DNA of 6,289 nt from Microcaldota archaeon. Lineage in GTDB: Archaea > Micrarchaeota > Micrarchaeia > Micrarchaeales > CABMGC01. Where the stretch lies: contig JAGWHN010000034.1 in NCBI GenBank assembly GCA_028866785.1, forward strand, positions 1 through 6,289. Direction: 5' to 3'. Positions 1 through 4,600 of the stretch are shown here, piece after piece. Each line of letters starts with the position of its first letter. Within the stretch, counting starts at the first letter, position 1. Both the position numbers and the translations under genes were made by a program. The notes under the pieces were generated by a model, which worked only from the letters and a program-made list of their open reading frames with translations, made no database searches and was not told where the DNA came from.

Positions 1-301
1 CAAAAGCCTCGACCATCGAGAGCGCGAGTATCTCCGAGACGCTCCTTTTGGCGCTCCTGATCACCTTTGCGCACTCGCATTTCGATGCAAGGTCAAGCGC
101 CTCGACTATCACTTCCCTGCTTTCAGGGAACTGCGCCGCGTACTGGTTTAGCTGCTCGACTAGCGCCTCAGACTTGTTCTTGCATATAGCATCCGCGAGC
201 TCCGCGCTGCCGATCTGGGACTCAAGCCCCCTGCCAATGAGCAGCGACTCGATCCCCATCTTTGCAGAGCTTGCGCTCTCCCATATTTGAATTGCTCCCA
301 T
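1..301 (-). CDS. Unrecognised helical protein, N-terminal part (truncated by window edge)
   Basis: The reading frame begins at the ATG complementary to 299-301 and stays open for 100 codons to the left edge, so only the N-terminus is visible. I do not recognise the family and assign no function. The visible part is rich in Ala, Glu, Ser, Leu and Lys and looks entirely alpha-helical, with hydrophobic residues at helical spacing. It has three cysteines (Cys40, Cys75, Cys77) but no complete zinc motif, no signal peptide and no membrane segment. The start is well supported: GGTGGGGG lies 4 nt upstream as a Shine-Dalgarno-like site, and a TATA box lies about 57 bp upstream, giving a leader of roughly 30 nt. 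It is the only gene here with both a leader and a convincing ribosome binding site. The opposite-strand frame over this region is serine-rich and looks like a shadow. Confidence 0.75.
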   Translation of the reverse strand, partial: MGAIQIWESASSAKMGIESLLIGRGLESQIGSAELADAICKNKSEALVEQLNQYAAQFPESREVIVEALDLASKCECAKVIRSAKRSVSEILALSMVEAF

Positions 302-351
302 ATTACCCCCACCCTGACTGTAACTCCCTGCGTATCTCAATTTCTTTTTTC

Positions 352-364
352 TGATATATAAAGG
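352..364 (-). promoter_or_regulatory. TATA promoter of the left-edge gene
   Basis: Read on the minus strand, the site is CCTTTATATATC, a near-ideal archaeal TATA box preceded by a CAAG-type BRE-like stretch. Transcription should start about 26 nt downstream, near 331. That leaves a leader of about 30 nt containing the GGTGGGGG ribosome binding site of the gene that starts at 301. Confidence 0.65.
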
Positions 365-380
365 CTTGGGAACTCCAGGC

Positions 381-422
381 TTTGCACCGATAATATGGAA
401 GGCTATTGACTAACAGTGCAAA
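381..422. repeat. Short inverted repeat TTTGCAC / GTGCAAA
   Basis: TTTGCAC at 381-387 and GTGCAAA at 416-422 are perfect 7-bp inverted arms separated by 28 bases. A partial third copy, GTGCAA, is at 452-457. The repeat lies upstream of the left-edge gene's TATA box and downstream of the membrane miniprotein gene. It could be a weak regulatory site, a transcript 3' hairpin or chance. The rest of 302-458 shows no gene. Confidence 0.25.
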
Positions 423-458
423 TGGCCGATTGTTTCCTTCCTGTTCTTCGCGTGCAAT

Positions 459-632
459 TTATTTGGCGGATCTTTTTAACATCCCTAATTTGTTGCGCCT
501 GTAGAGCACATAGAGTAAAACTAGCAGGATAATGATGACCGGCAGCAAGCTTACACTAAAAACCAGTGCCATTACAAAAATAATCGCCAGCGCAACAATG
601 AAAATTTTGTCCCCGTCATTTAATTTTACCAT
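459..632 (-). CDS. 57-residue membrane miniprotein
   Basis: A complete 57-codon frame starts at the ATG complementary to 630-632 and ends with TAA at 459-461. Residues 10-44 are almost wholly hydrophobic, with Pro31 in the middle. This could be one long transmembrane helix or two short ones forming a hairpin. The N-terminus is short and mixed in charge (Lys3, Asp6, Asp8, Lys9). The C-terminal tail is strongly basic (two Arg, then Asn-Lys, later Lys-Arg and a final Lys), so by the positive-inside rule it should face the cytoplasm. I recognise no family and assign no function. A good TATA box (TTTTATAAAT) lies about 33 bp upstream of the start, so the leader would be only a few bases with no ribosome binding site. 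Support comes from the continuous hydrophobic segment, basic tail, matching promoter and non-overlapping placement. Confidence 0.65.
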   Translation of the reverse strand: MVKLNDGDKIFIVALAIIFVMALVFSVSLLPVIIILLVLLYVLYRRNKLGMLKRSAK

Positions 633-659
633 AGCATTCTAAGTAATAGGGGATGGCAG

Positions 660-669
660 ATTTATAAAA
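660..669 (-). promoter_or_regulatory. TATA promoter of the membrane miniprotein gene
   Basis: On the minus strand the site reads TTTTATAAAT, preceded by the purine-rich AAAAAGCGG, which fits a BRE. The predicted transcription start is near 638, only a few bases before the ATG at 632, so the mRNA would be leaderless or nearly so. Confidence 0.6.
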
Positions 670-725
670 CCGCTTTTTGCTGTAATCTGGTATGGTTCCT
701 TGGCATCAAAGTCGGATCACCCAAT

Positions 726-737
726 CCTTGATAAAAA
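726..737 (-). terminator. Possible T-rich terminator after the helicase gene
   Basis: Immediately after the helicase stop codon the minus strand reads TTTTTATC, a short T run of the kind archaeal RNA polymerase can terminate at. No hairpin is needed or seen. The run is short, so this is a weak call. Confidence 0.35.
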
Positions 738-2324
738 TTAGGCGCTACGTTTCGACTGCTTCAGGTCCGAGCTGTGCTTCATCGCAAGCTCCTGCTTTAT
801 CTTGTTGACCGCCTCGAGCATCTTCTTCTCCTTTTGCTTTGAGACCATGAGGTACACCTGGTCCTTTGTGTTGCGCGTCATGAGCATATACACGTCCCCG
901 CTATACAGCCTGCCCGTCCTTCCCCTTCGCTGTATGTTTCTAATCTCGCTTGGAATAGGCTCGTAGAAGATTACCATGTCTACGCTCGGGATGTCAAGCC
1001 CCTCCTCCCCGATCGAGCTTGAGACGAGCACATTGAACTTCCCGTCGCGGAACTCCTTAATCGTCATCTGCTGCTGCGCCTGGGTGACTCCCTCCTTCTT
1101 ACCGACAAACGACCTTGCTGCAAGGCCGTTCTTGTTGAGCAGCTCGGTTAGCATCTTTATCGAGGAGCGGTACTGCGCAAAGACGATCGCCTTCTTTGCA
1201 TGGTGCAGCTTTAGCAGCCCGAGCAGCTCGAAGGCTTTTGGATGCTCCTCGCCGTTTCTCAGGCCCTCTTCCGCAAGCTGGTTTGCGATTATCACGCTCT
1301 TGGAGTCAAGTATAGCCTGGACCGCCTTGCTCTTCGTCTCGCGGTTCTTTAACGACTCCATGTAGGAGAGGTATGCATAGAGCCCCTCTGTCTCGAGAAG
1401 GTCGTATGCGTGGATAATGTTAAGCAGCTTTGAGTACTGGTAGAGCGCGCCGAACTTGAAGTTGCGAGCCTCAATCTTGTTTATCATGTTGCCAAGCTCG
1501 ATGAGGCGGCCCTTTGGCATCGTCTCAAACATCCTAAACTGCGTGAGGCCCATCGTGTTTAGCTTCTTTAGAGCGTCCTCCGCAAGCGGCCGGAGCTGAA
1601 GCGCGATGCGATTTATCCTGTCGGACTTGTCGACCTCGATTACGTGCATGTACTTTGGCATCACATATGCAGTCACGTCAGGATCGGTGCTGATTCTTAT
1701 CTCGATGTCTTGGATCTTGAGCGCGCTGATAAGAGCCTTTATCTTCTCGCGGGCGCTCCCTGGGGATGCGGTTAGGCCTACCATCTGAACGCCCTTTAAA
1801 TTTGCCTCATCAGCAATGTAGGTATAAGCATACTTTCCGACAGCCTTGTGGCACTCGTCAAAGATCACCACGCCGAAGTCAGACAGATCAAGATTCGCGT
1901 GCTTCAACTCGTTCGCGACTGTCTGGGGAGTTGCAATAATAACCTCCGCGTATTCTTCCATCTGCTTTCTTTTCCCTTGGGCGAGCGATCCCGTCAAAAG
2001 AAGTATTCGCTCCATCTCTATCTTGAGCGAATTAACAAGAGTTGAGTAGTGCTGCTCAGTGAGCGGCTTTGTAGGTGAGAGAAAGAGCGCTTTCTTGTCC
2101 TTTGCAAGCGCGGAGGCAAGCACTAATGTTCCGATGAGCGTCTTTCCAAGGCCGGTTGGAAGCACGACAAGGGTGTTTTTGCCCTCCATTATCCGCCTAA
2201 CGATGCTGTACTGGTACTCCCTGAAGCTGACGTCTCCAAGCTGCACCAGGTTTGCAACCTCGCCAAGCGAAAACCAGCGGGTGTCTATTGCCTCCTGCAT
2301 GATAACATTTCGAGTGGAAGACAT
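738..2324 (-). CDS. hef: Hef/FANCM-type superfamily 2 DNA helicase, without nuclease domain
   Basis: This ATP-dependent helicase is of the archaeal Hef/eukaryotic FANCM-MPH1 family, which remodels stalled forks and branched DNA. RecA-like domain 1 carries Phe-Arg-Glu-Tyr-Gln at 34-38, Walker A PTGLGKT at 56-62, motif II DECH at 156-159 and motif III TAS at 185-187. Residues 220-340 are the helical insert typical of Hef. Domain 2 has VFAQYR at 381-386, GEEGLDIP at 439-446 and the arginine-finger motif QRRGRTGR at 465-472, in the characteristic Hef context. At 528 residues it ends soon after the helicase core with a lysine-rich tail. Classical Pyrococcus Hef is about 760 residues because of an XPF-like nuclease domain, which is absent here. 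Motif II is DECH, where Hef usually has DEAH. The start is uncertain: Met9 (codon at 2298-2300) fits the AT-rich promoter at 2325-2336 better than Met1. Confidence 0.93.
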   Translation of the reverse strand: MSSTRNVIMQEAIDTRWFSLGEVANLVQLGDVSFREYQYSIVRRIMEGKNTLVVLPTGLGKTLIGTLVLASALAKDKKALFLSPTKPLTEQHYSTLVNSLKIEMERILLLTGSLAQGKRKQMEEYAEVIIATPQTVANELKHANLDLSDFGVVIFDECHKAVGKYAYTYIADEANLKGVQMVGLTASPGSAREKIKALISALKIQDIEIRISTDPDVTAYVMPKYMHVIEVDKSDRINRIALQLRPLAEDALKKLNTMGLTQFRMFETMPKGRLIELGNMINKIEARNFKFGALYQYSKLLNIIHAYDLLETEGLYAYLSYMESLKNRETKSKAVQAILDSKSVIIANQLAEEGLRNGEEHPKAFELLGLLKLHHAKKAIVFAQYRSSIKMLTELLNKNGLAARSFVGKKEGVTQAQQQMTIKEFRDGKFNVLVSSSIGEEGLDIPSVDMVIFYEPIPSEIRNIQRRGRTGRLYSGDVYMLMTRNTKDQVYLMVSKQKEKKMLEAVNKIKQELAMKHSSDLKQSKRSA

Positions 2325-2374
2325 ATTAATAAATTAGTTGATGCCAATGATTTTACTATCCGGGCATTAGTTGT
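2325..2374. promoter_or_regulatory. Divergent promoter region between the helicase and tRNA-Phe genes
   Basis: This 50-bp gap must drive the helicase leftward and tRNA-Phe rightward. Two AT-rich boxes are visible. Box 2325-2336 reads as a TATA-like element on both strands. Rightward it would start transcription near 2356, giving a 19-nt tRNA leader. Leftward it would start near 2303, just before helicase Met9. Box 2351-2359 (TTTTACTAT, or ATAGTAAAA leftward) is too close to the tRNA to drive it but could serve a helicase start at 2324. Assignment rests on spacing only. Confidence 0.45.
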
Positions 2375-2448
2375 GCCGCAGTAGCTCAGCCCGGGAGAGC
2401 GTCCCGCTGAAGACGGGGAGGTCGCATGTTCAAATCCTGCCTGCGGCA
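2375..2448 (+). tRNA. tRNA-Phe (anticodon GAA)
   Basis: The 74-nt cloverleaf folds completely. The acceptor GCCGCAG pairs perfectly with CTGCGGC and the discriminator is A. T8 and A9 are in place and the D stem is GCTC/GAGC. The anticodon stem is TCCCG/CGGGG with one T-G wobble. The loop CTGAAGA places anticodon GAA at 2409-2411, followed by G37. The variable loop has 5 nt and the T loop is TTCAAAT. The T stem GCATG/CCTGC has one mismatch, T·C (positions 52:62; 2427 and 2437). No CCA is encoded and there is no intron. A protein-coding gene starts only 15 nt after the discriminator, implying co-transcription. Confidence 0.95.
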
Positions 2449-2463
2449 TACTTTACACTTAAC

Positions 2464-3129
2464 ATGGAGCGAAAGTTTGACCTGGTGCTCTTCGACTTGG
2501 ATGGCACCCTAATCGACAACAGGACCGCGGTTGAGGAGAATGTCAACTTTGCGCTCAACAAGTTCGGATTTGAGTCCGTTCCAGGCCCAAAGATAGATGC
2601 GCAGATAGGAAGGCATCTTCCGGACATTTTCAGGGCTTTCTTGCCGAAGGAAAAATGGGATCTTGCAGAGGAATTGAGCAGCGCATATAGGGCAAGATAC
2701 GTAACGGCAAGCGACAAGGGGCTTGTAATCTTTAGTGAAGCAAGGGGCGCGCTAGGAACACTTAGCCAGATGGGAATCATGTTAGGGGTGGTGACGAACA
2801 AGATGGAGGGCGCAGCTGAGCTCCTCAAGAAAATCGGGCTCTACGAAAACTTCAAACTAATAATATCGCCCAGCAAAGAGCTCCGGCCAAAACCTTACCC
2901 GGACATGATACTCAGCGCACTGGAGAGCGAAAAGGTCAGGCCGGAGAGGGCAGCATACGTGGGGGACACGGCAATCGATGTGGCCTCGGCAAAAAATGCA
3001 GGGGTCTGCTCGATCGCAGTCATGACGGGAGCGGAAATCGGGATCGTGAACTTAAAGGAGCTCATAGAGTCAAAGCCGGACTTCACGATACCAAACCTTT
3101 CGGGCCTCGAGCAAATCGCGTCCAAGTAG
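2464..3129 (+). CDS. HAD-superfamily phosphatase (phosphoglycolate phosphatase-like)
   Basis: This 221-residue soluble hydrolase has all four HAD motifs. Motif I DLDGT has nucleophile Asp11 and acid/base Asp13. Motif II is Thr111 in VTNK, motif III is Lys143 in RPKPYP, and motif IV is GDTAID with Mg-binding Asp168 and Asp172. A helical C1-type cap lies at about residues 18-85, so it belongs to the small-molecule phosphatase group with Gph, PpaX and beta-phosphoglucomutase. Phosphoglycolate phosphatase is the nearest label, but substrates in this group cannot be read from sequence. The ATG at 2464 is chosen because motif I begins 10 residues later, and an upstream extension would translate the tRNA itself. 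The leader between tRNA-Phe and the ATG is 15 nt with no TATA box and no ribosome binding site. The mRNA is therefore probably released from a tRNA-mRNA transcript by RNase Z. Confidence 0.9.
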   Translation: MERKFDLVLFDLDGTLIDNRTAVEENVNFALNKFGFESVPGPKIDAQIGRHLPDIFRAFLPKEKWDLAEELSSAYRARYVTASDKGLVIFSEARGALGTLSQMGIMLGVVTNKMEGAAELLKKIGLYENFKLIISPSKELRPKPYPDMILSALESEKVRPERAAYVGDTAIDVASAKNAGVCSIAVMTGAEIGIVNLKELIESKPDFTIPNLSGLEQIASK

Positions 3130-3133
3130 TGCG

Positions 3134-3143
3134 ACTTAAATTC
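3134..3143 (+). promoter_or_regulatory. Probable TATA box of tRNA-Gly
   Basis: ACTTAAATTC is centred about 34 bp before the tRNA-Gly gene and predicts a start near 3165 with an 8-nt leader. It is a moderate match to the archaeal TATA consensus. Read-through from the phosphatase gene, which ends at 3129, is an alternative. Confidence 0.4.
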
Positions 3144-3172
3144 TTATTGCTCCCTAATATTTTCTGTTCCAT

Positions 3173-3245
3173 GCGAGCGTAGTCTAGCCTGGTAGGACGC
3201 TGCCTTGCCAAGGCAGCAGCCCGGGTTCAAATCCCGGCACTCGCA
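3173..3245 (+). tRNA. tRNA-Gly (anticodon GCC)
   Basis: This is a 73-nt cloverleaf. The acceptor GCGAGCG pairs with CACTCGC except for one C·A mismatch at positions 6:67 (3178 and 3239). The discriminator is A. T8 and A9 are present and the D stem is GTCT/GGAC. The anticodon stem CTGCC/GGCAG is perfect, with loop TTGCCAA placing GCC at 3207-3209. The variable loop has 4 nt. The T stem CCGGG/CCCGG is perfect around TTCAAAT. There is no encoded CCA and no intron. A T-rich stretch follows and probably ends the transcript. Confidence 0.95.
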
Positions 3246-3262
3246 CTTCTCCTTTTACTTTA
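3246..3262 (+). terminator. T-rich terminator after tRNA-Gly
   Basis: Directly after the tRNA the plus strand is pyrimidine-rich with several T runs (CTTCTCCTTTTACTTT), a normal context for archaeal termination at a tRNA 3' end. The next gene has its own TATA box shortly downstream, which fits a transcript boundary here. Confidence 0.45.
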
Positions 3263-3280
3263 AACGAAGACGAAATTAAG

Positions 3281-3289
3281 TATTTAAAG
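3281..3289 (+). promoter_or_regulatory. TATA promoter of the unknown two-gene operon
   Basis: TATTTAAAG is centred about 25 bp before the ATG at 3310, so the predicted transcription start coincides with the start codon and the mRNA is likely leaderless. No convincing Shine-Dalgarno sequence precedes the ATG, which agrees. Confidence 0.6.
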
Positions 3290-3309
3290 TGGCAAAATAA
3301 AGTGAAAGC

Positions 3310-3828
3310 ATGCAAAGCATAGGACAAAAAGTGCGCCCTGTAAGCGAAAAGGAAATAGTGTCGGCGCATGAAAGGTCGGCGTATCTCACGATAGAGAGCA
3401 TCTATTCGATCCTTGCAAGCTCGCGCAACATAGCTCTGATGAGTCAAAGAGTAAAGGATGCGTTTGAGTACGAAACGAAGCTCAACATAATCCTGACCTC
3501 CAAGGAAAGGAATCTTAGGATTGTGGTACTTCCGCCAAAGCATCCAGATGAGATCACAAAAAAGCTAATAGTCGCGCTTCACTTTGATTATGTGATGGGG
3601 CCAGAACCCATAACAAAATTCTTGCCGGTTAGCAACACAAAGGTGAAGTACATTATCGATAAGGAATCGATCGAAAGGAGGGACAAGAAAGAGGAGGCTG
3701 CGCATAAGGTTACCCAGGAGCTTTTGGAGGTAGAGCCGCGATCTGATTTTGTGGACCAGAAGGGCAACATAGATGCATATGCGTTTGTCAAATTTTTGTC
3801 TGAAAAACGCGCAGAACCAAAAGAGTAG
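3310..3828 (+). CDS. Unrecognised 172-residue protein, first gene of a two-gene operon
   Basis: I do not recognise this protein and assign no function. It is a soluble mixed alpha/beta protein with no signal peptide or membrane segment. Residues 17-55 are probably two helices containing an IYSIL stretch (31-35). Residues 56-75 include likely strands (NIILTS, LRIVVLPPK). A charged helical region rich in Lys and Glu runs from about 115 to 141, and the C-terminus is acidic and lysine-rich. The ATG at 3310 is chosen because a TATA box sits the right distance upstream for a leaderless transcript. The next gene begins 7 nt after the stop codon, so the two are almost certainly co-transcribed and may act together. 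The downstream protein has a similar IYSIL-bearing helix near its N-terminus, so distant relatedness is possible. Codon use looks like that of its neighbours. Confidence 0.82.
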   Translation: MQSIGQKVRPVSEKEIVSAHERSAYLTIESIYSILASSRNIALMSQRVKDAFEYETKLNIILTSKERNLRIVVLPPKHPDEITKKLIVALHFDYVMGPEPITKFLPVSNTKVKYIIDKESIERRDKKEEAAHKVTQELLEVEPRSDFVDQKGNIDAYAFVKFLSEKRAEPKE

Positions 3829-3833
3829 GGGAG
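3828..3833 (+). promoter_or_regulatory. Shine-Dalgarno-like site for the second operon gene
   Basis: GGGGAG starts at the last base of the first gene's TAG stop. It is the only purine-rich site before the internal operon gene, where a leaderless start is impossible. Spacing is 2 nt to the ATG at 3836 and 5 nt to the GTG at 3839, so it bears on which codon is used. Confidence 0.4.
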
Positions 3834-3835
3834 AC

Positions 3836-4345
3836 ATGGTGGTTACAAACAAAAATGTGGCGCTACTTGAGGAGAAGCGAGTGCTGAACATCTACAGTAT
3901 CCTAGACGATCTGCTAAAGAAAAGGGCCCCCACCGTCCAGGAGATATACGAGGTAATCTTGAAGGGAAACGAGAAGCGCGGGCTAATGAGCGTGAGCTGC
4001 GAGGCTGAGACGAAGATATTCATATCGGACGTTCTTGAGCGCCACAGGCTCGATGTTTATGCAGTCTTCATGAGGCCTGTTTCGGAGATGGACAAGGAGA
4101 TTCTGGAGAAGATGATACGAATCATGTACGAAAAGAAGAGCTTCAGCCAGCTCAAGATCGCCAAGTACCTTGACATACCCCCGGACAGGGCATACAATAT
4201 AATCAGGAGAAAGATAATCGCGCCGAAGGACAAGGCAAAGCACACAAAGCTGCTGCAAAAAAGGGACGAGGAGAAGATGGCCGAGATACTCAAGCCAATT
4301 GTTCGAAGCAAAAATTCGTCAAAAGCAAAGTTAGCTGCGCGCTAA
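3836..4345 (+). CDS. Unrecognised 169-residue protein with a helix-turn-helix-like segment
   Basis: This is the second gene of the operon and I cannot name its family. The N-terminal half (about 8-82) is predicted helical then alpha/beta, starting with a helix that contains NIYSIL (18-23). Residues 86-128 resemble a winged-helix or helix-turn-helix unit: a first helix (DKEILEKMIRIMYE), then SQLKIAKYLDI as the second helix, a short turn with two prolines, and AYNIIRRKI as the recognition-like helix. The C-terminal 40 residues are very basic, as in nucleic-acid-binding proteins. DNA or RNA binding is inferred, not shown. Two starts are close. ATG at 3836 is used here, but the purine-rich GGGGAG at 3828-3833 is only 2 nt from it. 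GTG at 3839 would give better spacing and a protein one residue shorter. Upstream in-frame codons would overlap the first gene and look non-genuine. Confidence 0.82.
   Translation: MVVTNKNVALLEEKRVLNIYSILDDLLKKRAPTVQEIYEVILKGNEKRGLMSVSCEAETKIFISDVLERHRLDVYAVFMRPVSEMDKEILEKMIRIMYEKKSFSQLKIAKYLDIPPDRAYNIIRRKIIAPKDKAKHTKLLQKRDEEKMAEILKPIVRSKNSSKAKLAAR
4310..4330 (-). terminator. Possible terminator of the zinc miniprotein gene, inside the convergent gene
   Basis: On the minus strand, shortly after the miniprotein stop codon, the sequence holds two T runs (CTTTTGACGAATTTT). They lie within the 3' end of the opposite-strand operon gene, where they encode its lysine-rich C-terminus. Function as a terminator is inferred. 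Confidence 0.3.
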
Positions 4346-4372
4346 TTTATTCCTCTATTTTTCCCTTTCCCT
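4346..4372 (+). terminator. T-rich terminator of the two-gene operon
   Basis: Directly after the TAA at 4343-4345 the plus strand is almost pure pyrimidine with several T runs up to five long. This is a good archaeal terminator context. It lies inside the 3' end of the opposite-strand zinc miniprotein gene, where it encodes that protein's Lys/Glu-rich tail. Confidence 0.5.
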
Positions 4373-4508
4373 TGCATACAGGGCAGGTGATGTTCCCCTC
4401 TCCATCGCAAAAAAGGCACTCAGAGTCAACGCTGTAGTTGTACCCCTCGGTGCACTTGAGGCACTTTGCCTTTCCGCTTCCGTTGCACTTTGTACACACC
4501 GTAGACAT
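4347..4508 (-). CDS. Stand-alone DnaJ-type zinc finger miniprotein (53 residues)
   Basis: A complete 53-codon frame runs from the ATG complementary to 4506-4508 to TAA at 4347-4349. Nearly the whole protein is four CxxC units: Cys5/8, Cys16/19, Cys31/34 and Cys42/45. Units 1, 3 and 4 are followed by Gly-x-Gly (CNGSG, CDGEG, CKGKG) and unit 2 by a degenerate version. This is the CxxCxGxG pattern of the DnaJ/Hsp40 cysteine-rich domain, where units 1 and 4 bind one zinc and units 2 and 3 another. No J domain or substrate-binding beta domain is present, so it is not a DnaJ chaperone. Similar free-standing domains are thought to act in thiol or protein-protein roles; the role here is unknown. A TTTAACTAA box about 26 bp upstream predicts a leaderless transcript; a second box (TTTTATGA, 4545-4552) would give a short leader. 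It converges on the operon gene with one base between stops. Confidence 0.85.
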   Translation of the reverse strand: MSTVCTKCNGSGKAKCLKCTEGYNYSVDSECLFCDGEGNITCPVCKGKGKIEE

Positions 4509-4529
4509 GATACTACTTTGCAACTGGAT

Positions 4530-4554
4530 TAGTTAAAGCTATCGTCATAAAACC
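4530..4554 (-). promoter_or_regulatory. Promoter region of the zinc miniprotein gene
   Basis: Two TATA-like boxes are visible on the minus strand. TTTAACTA, centred near 4534, places the start at the ATG (4508), giving a leaderless mRNA. TTTTATGA, centred near 4549, would give a leader of about 14 nt without a ribosome binding site. The sequence does not decide between them. Confidence 0.4.
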
Positions 4555-4580
4555 ATTCCGAAAAGAGCGTGGGGTATAAT

Positions 4581-4600
4581 TGACGTAGGTATCTACGTCA
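4581..4600. promoter_or_regulatory. Operator-like perfect inverted repeat at the HMG-CoA synthase promoter
   Basis: TGACGTAG and CTACGTCA form a perfect 8-bp inverted repeat around the 4-nt spacer GTAT. It ends at the base before the TATA box (4601), so the right arm lies where the BRE should be. A dimeric regulator bound here would either block TFB or help recruit it. It also lies about 75 bp upstream of the divergent zinc miniprotein gene. Confidence 0.65.

Noticed and set aside
48..290. Plus-strand 80-codon frame
   Set aside because: It is serine-rich with no start signals and lies opposite the left-edge gene, which has a TATA box and ribosome binding site; it is an antisense shadow.
976..2337. 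Several plus-strand frames opposite the helicase
   Set aside because: All lie inside the helicase gene, have low-complexity Ser/Phe-rich composition and lack promoters or conserved motifs.
2371..2463. N-terminal extension of the phosphatase starting at TTG 2371
   Set aside because: The added 31 residues are a translation of tRNA-Phe; HAD motif I sits 10 residues after the ATG at 2464, the normal distance.
2430..3125. Two minus-strand frames opposite the phosphatase gene
   Set aside because: They overlap a gene with four intact HAD motifs, and one also crosses the tRNA; no supporting signals.
3184..3543. Minus-strand 119-codon frame
   Set aside because: Its C-terminal end is antisense of tRNA-Gly, a familiar source of spurious proteins, and the rest is antisense to the first operon gene.
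3773..3835. Upstream extension of the second operon gene
   Set aside because: It would overlap the 3' end of the first gene by 56 bp; a Shine-Dalgarno-like site and an ATG/GTG pair at 3836-3841 fit better.
3310..4345. Two-gene operon as a toxin-antitoxin pair
   Set aside because: Both proteins are larger than typical pairs, no toxin fold or catalytic motif is visible, and the helix-turn-helix segment alone is not enough.
4347..4508. Zinc miniprotein as a decayed DnaJ fragment
   Set aside because: All four CxxC units, start, stop and candidate TATA boxes are intact, and no remnants of a J domain or beta domain flank it.
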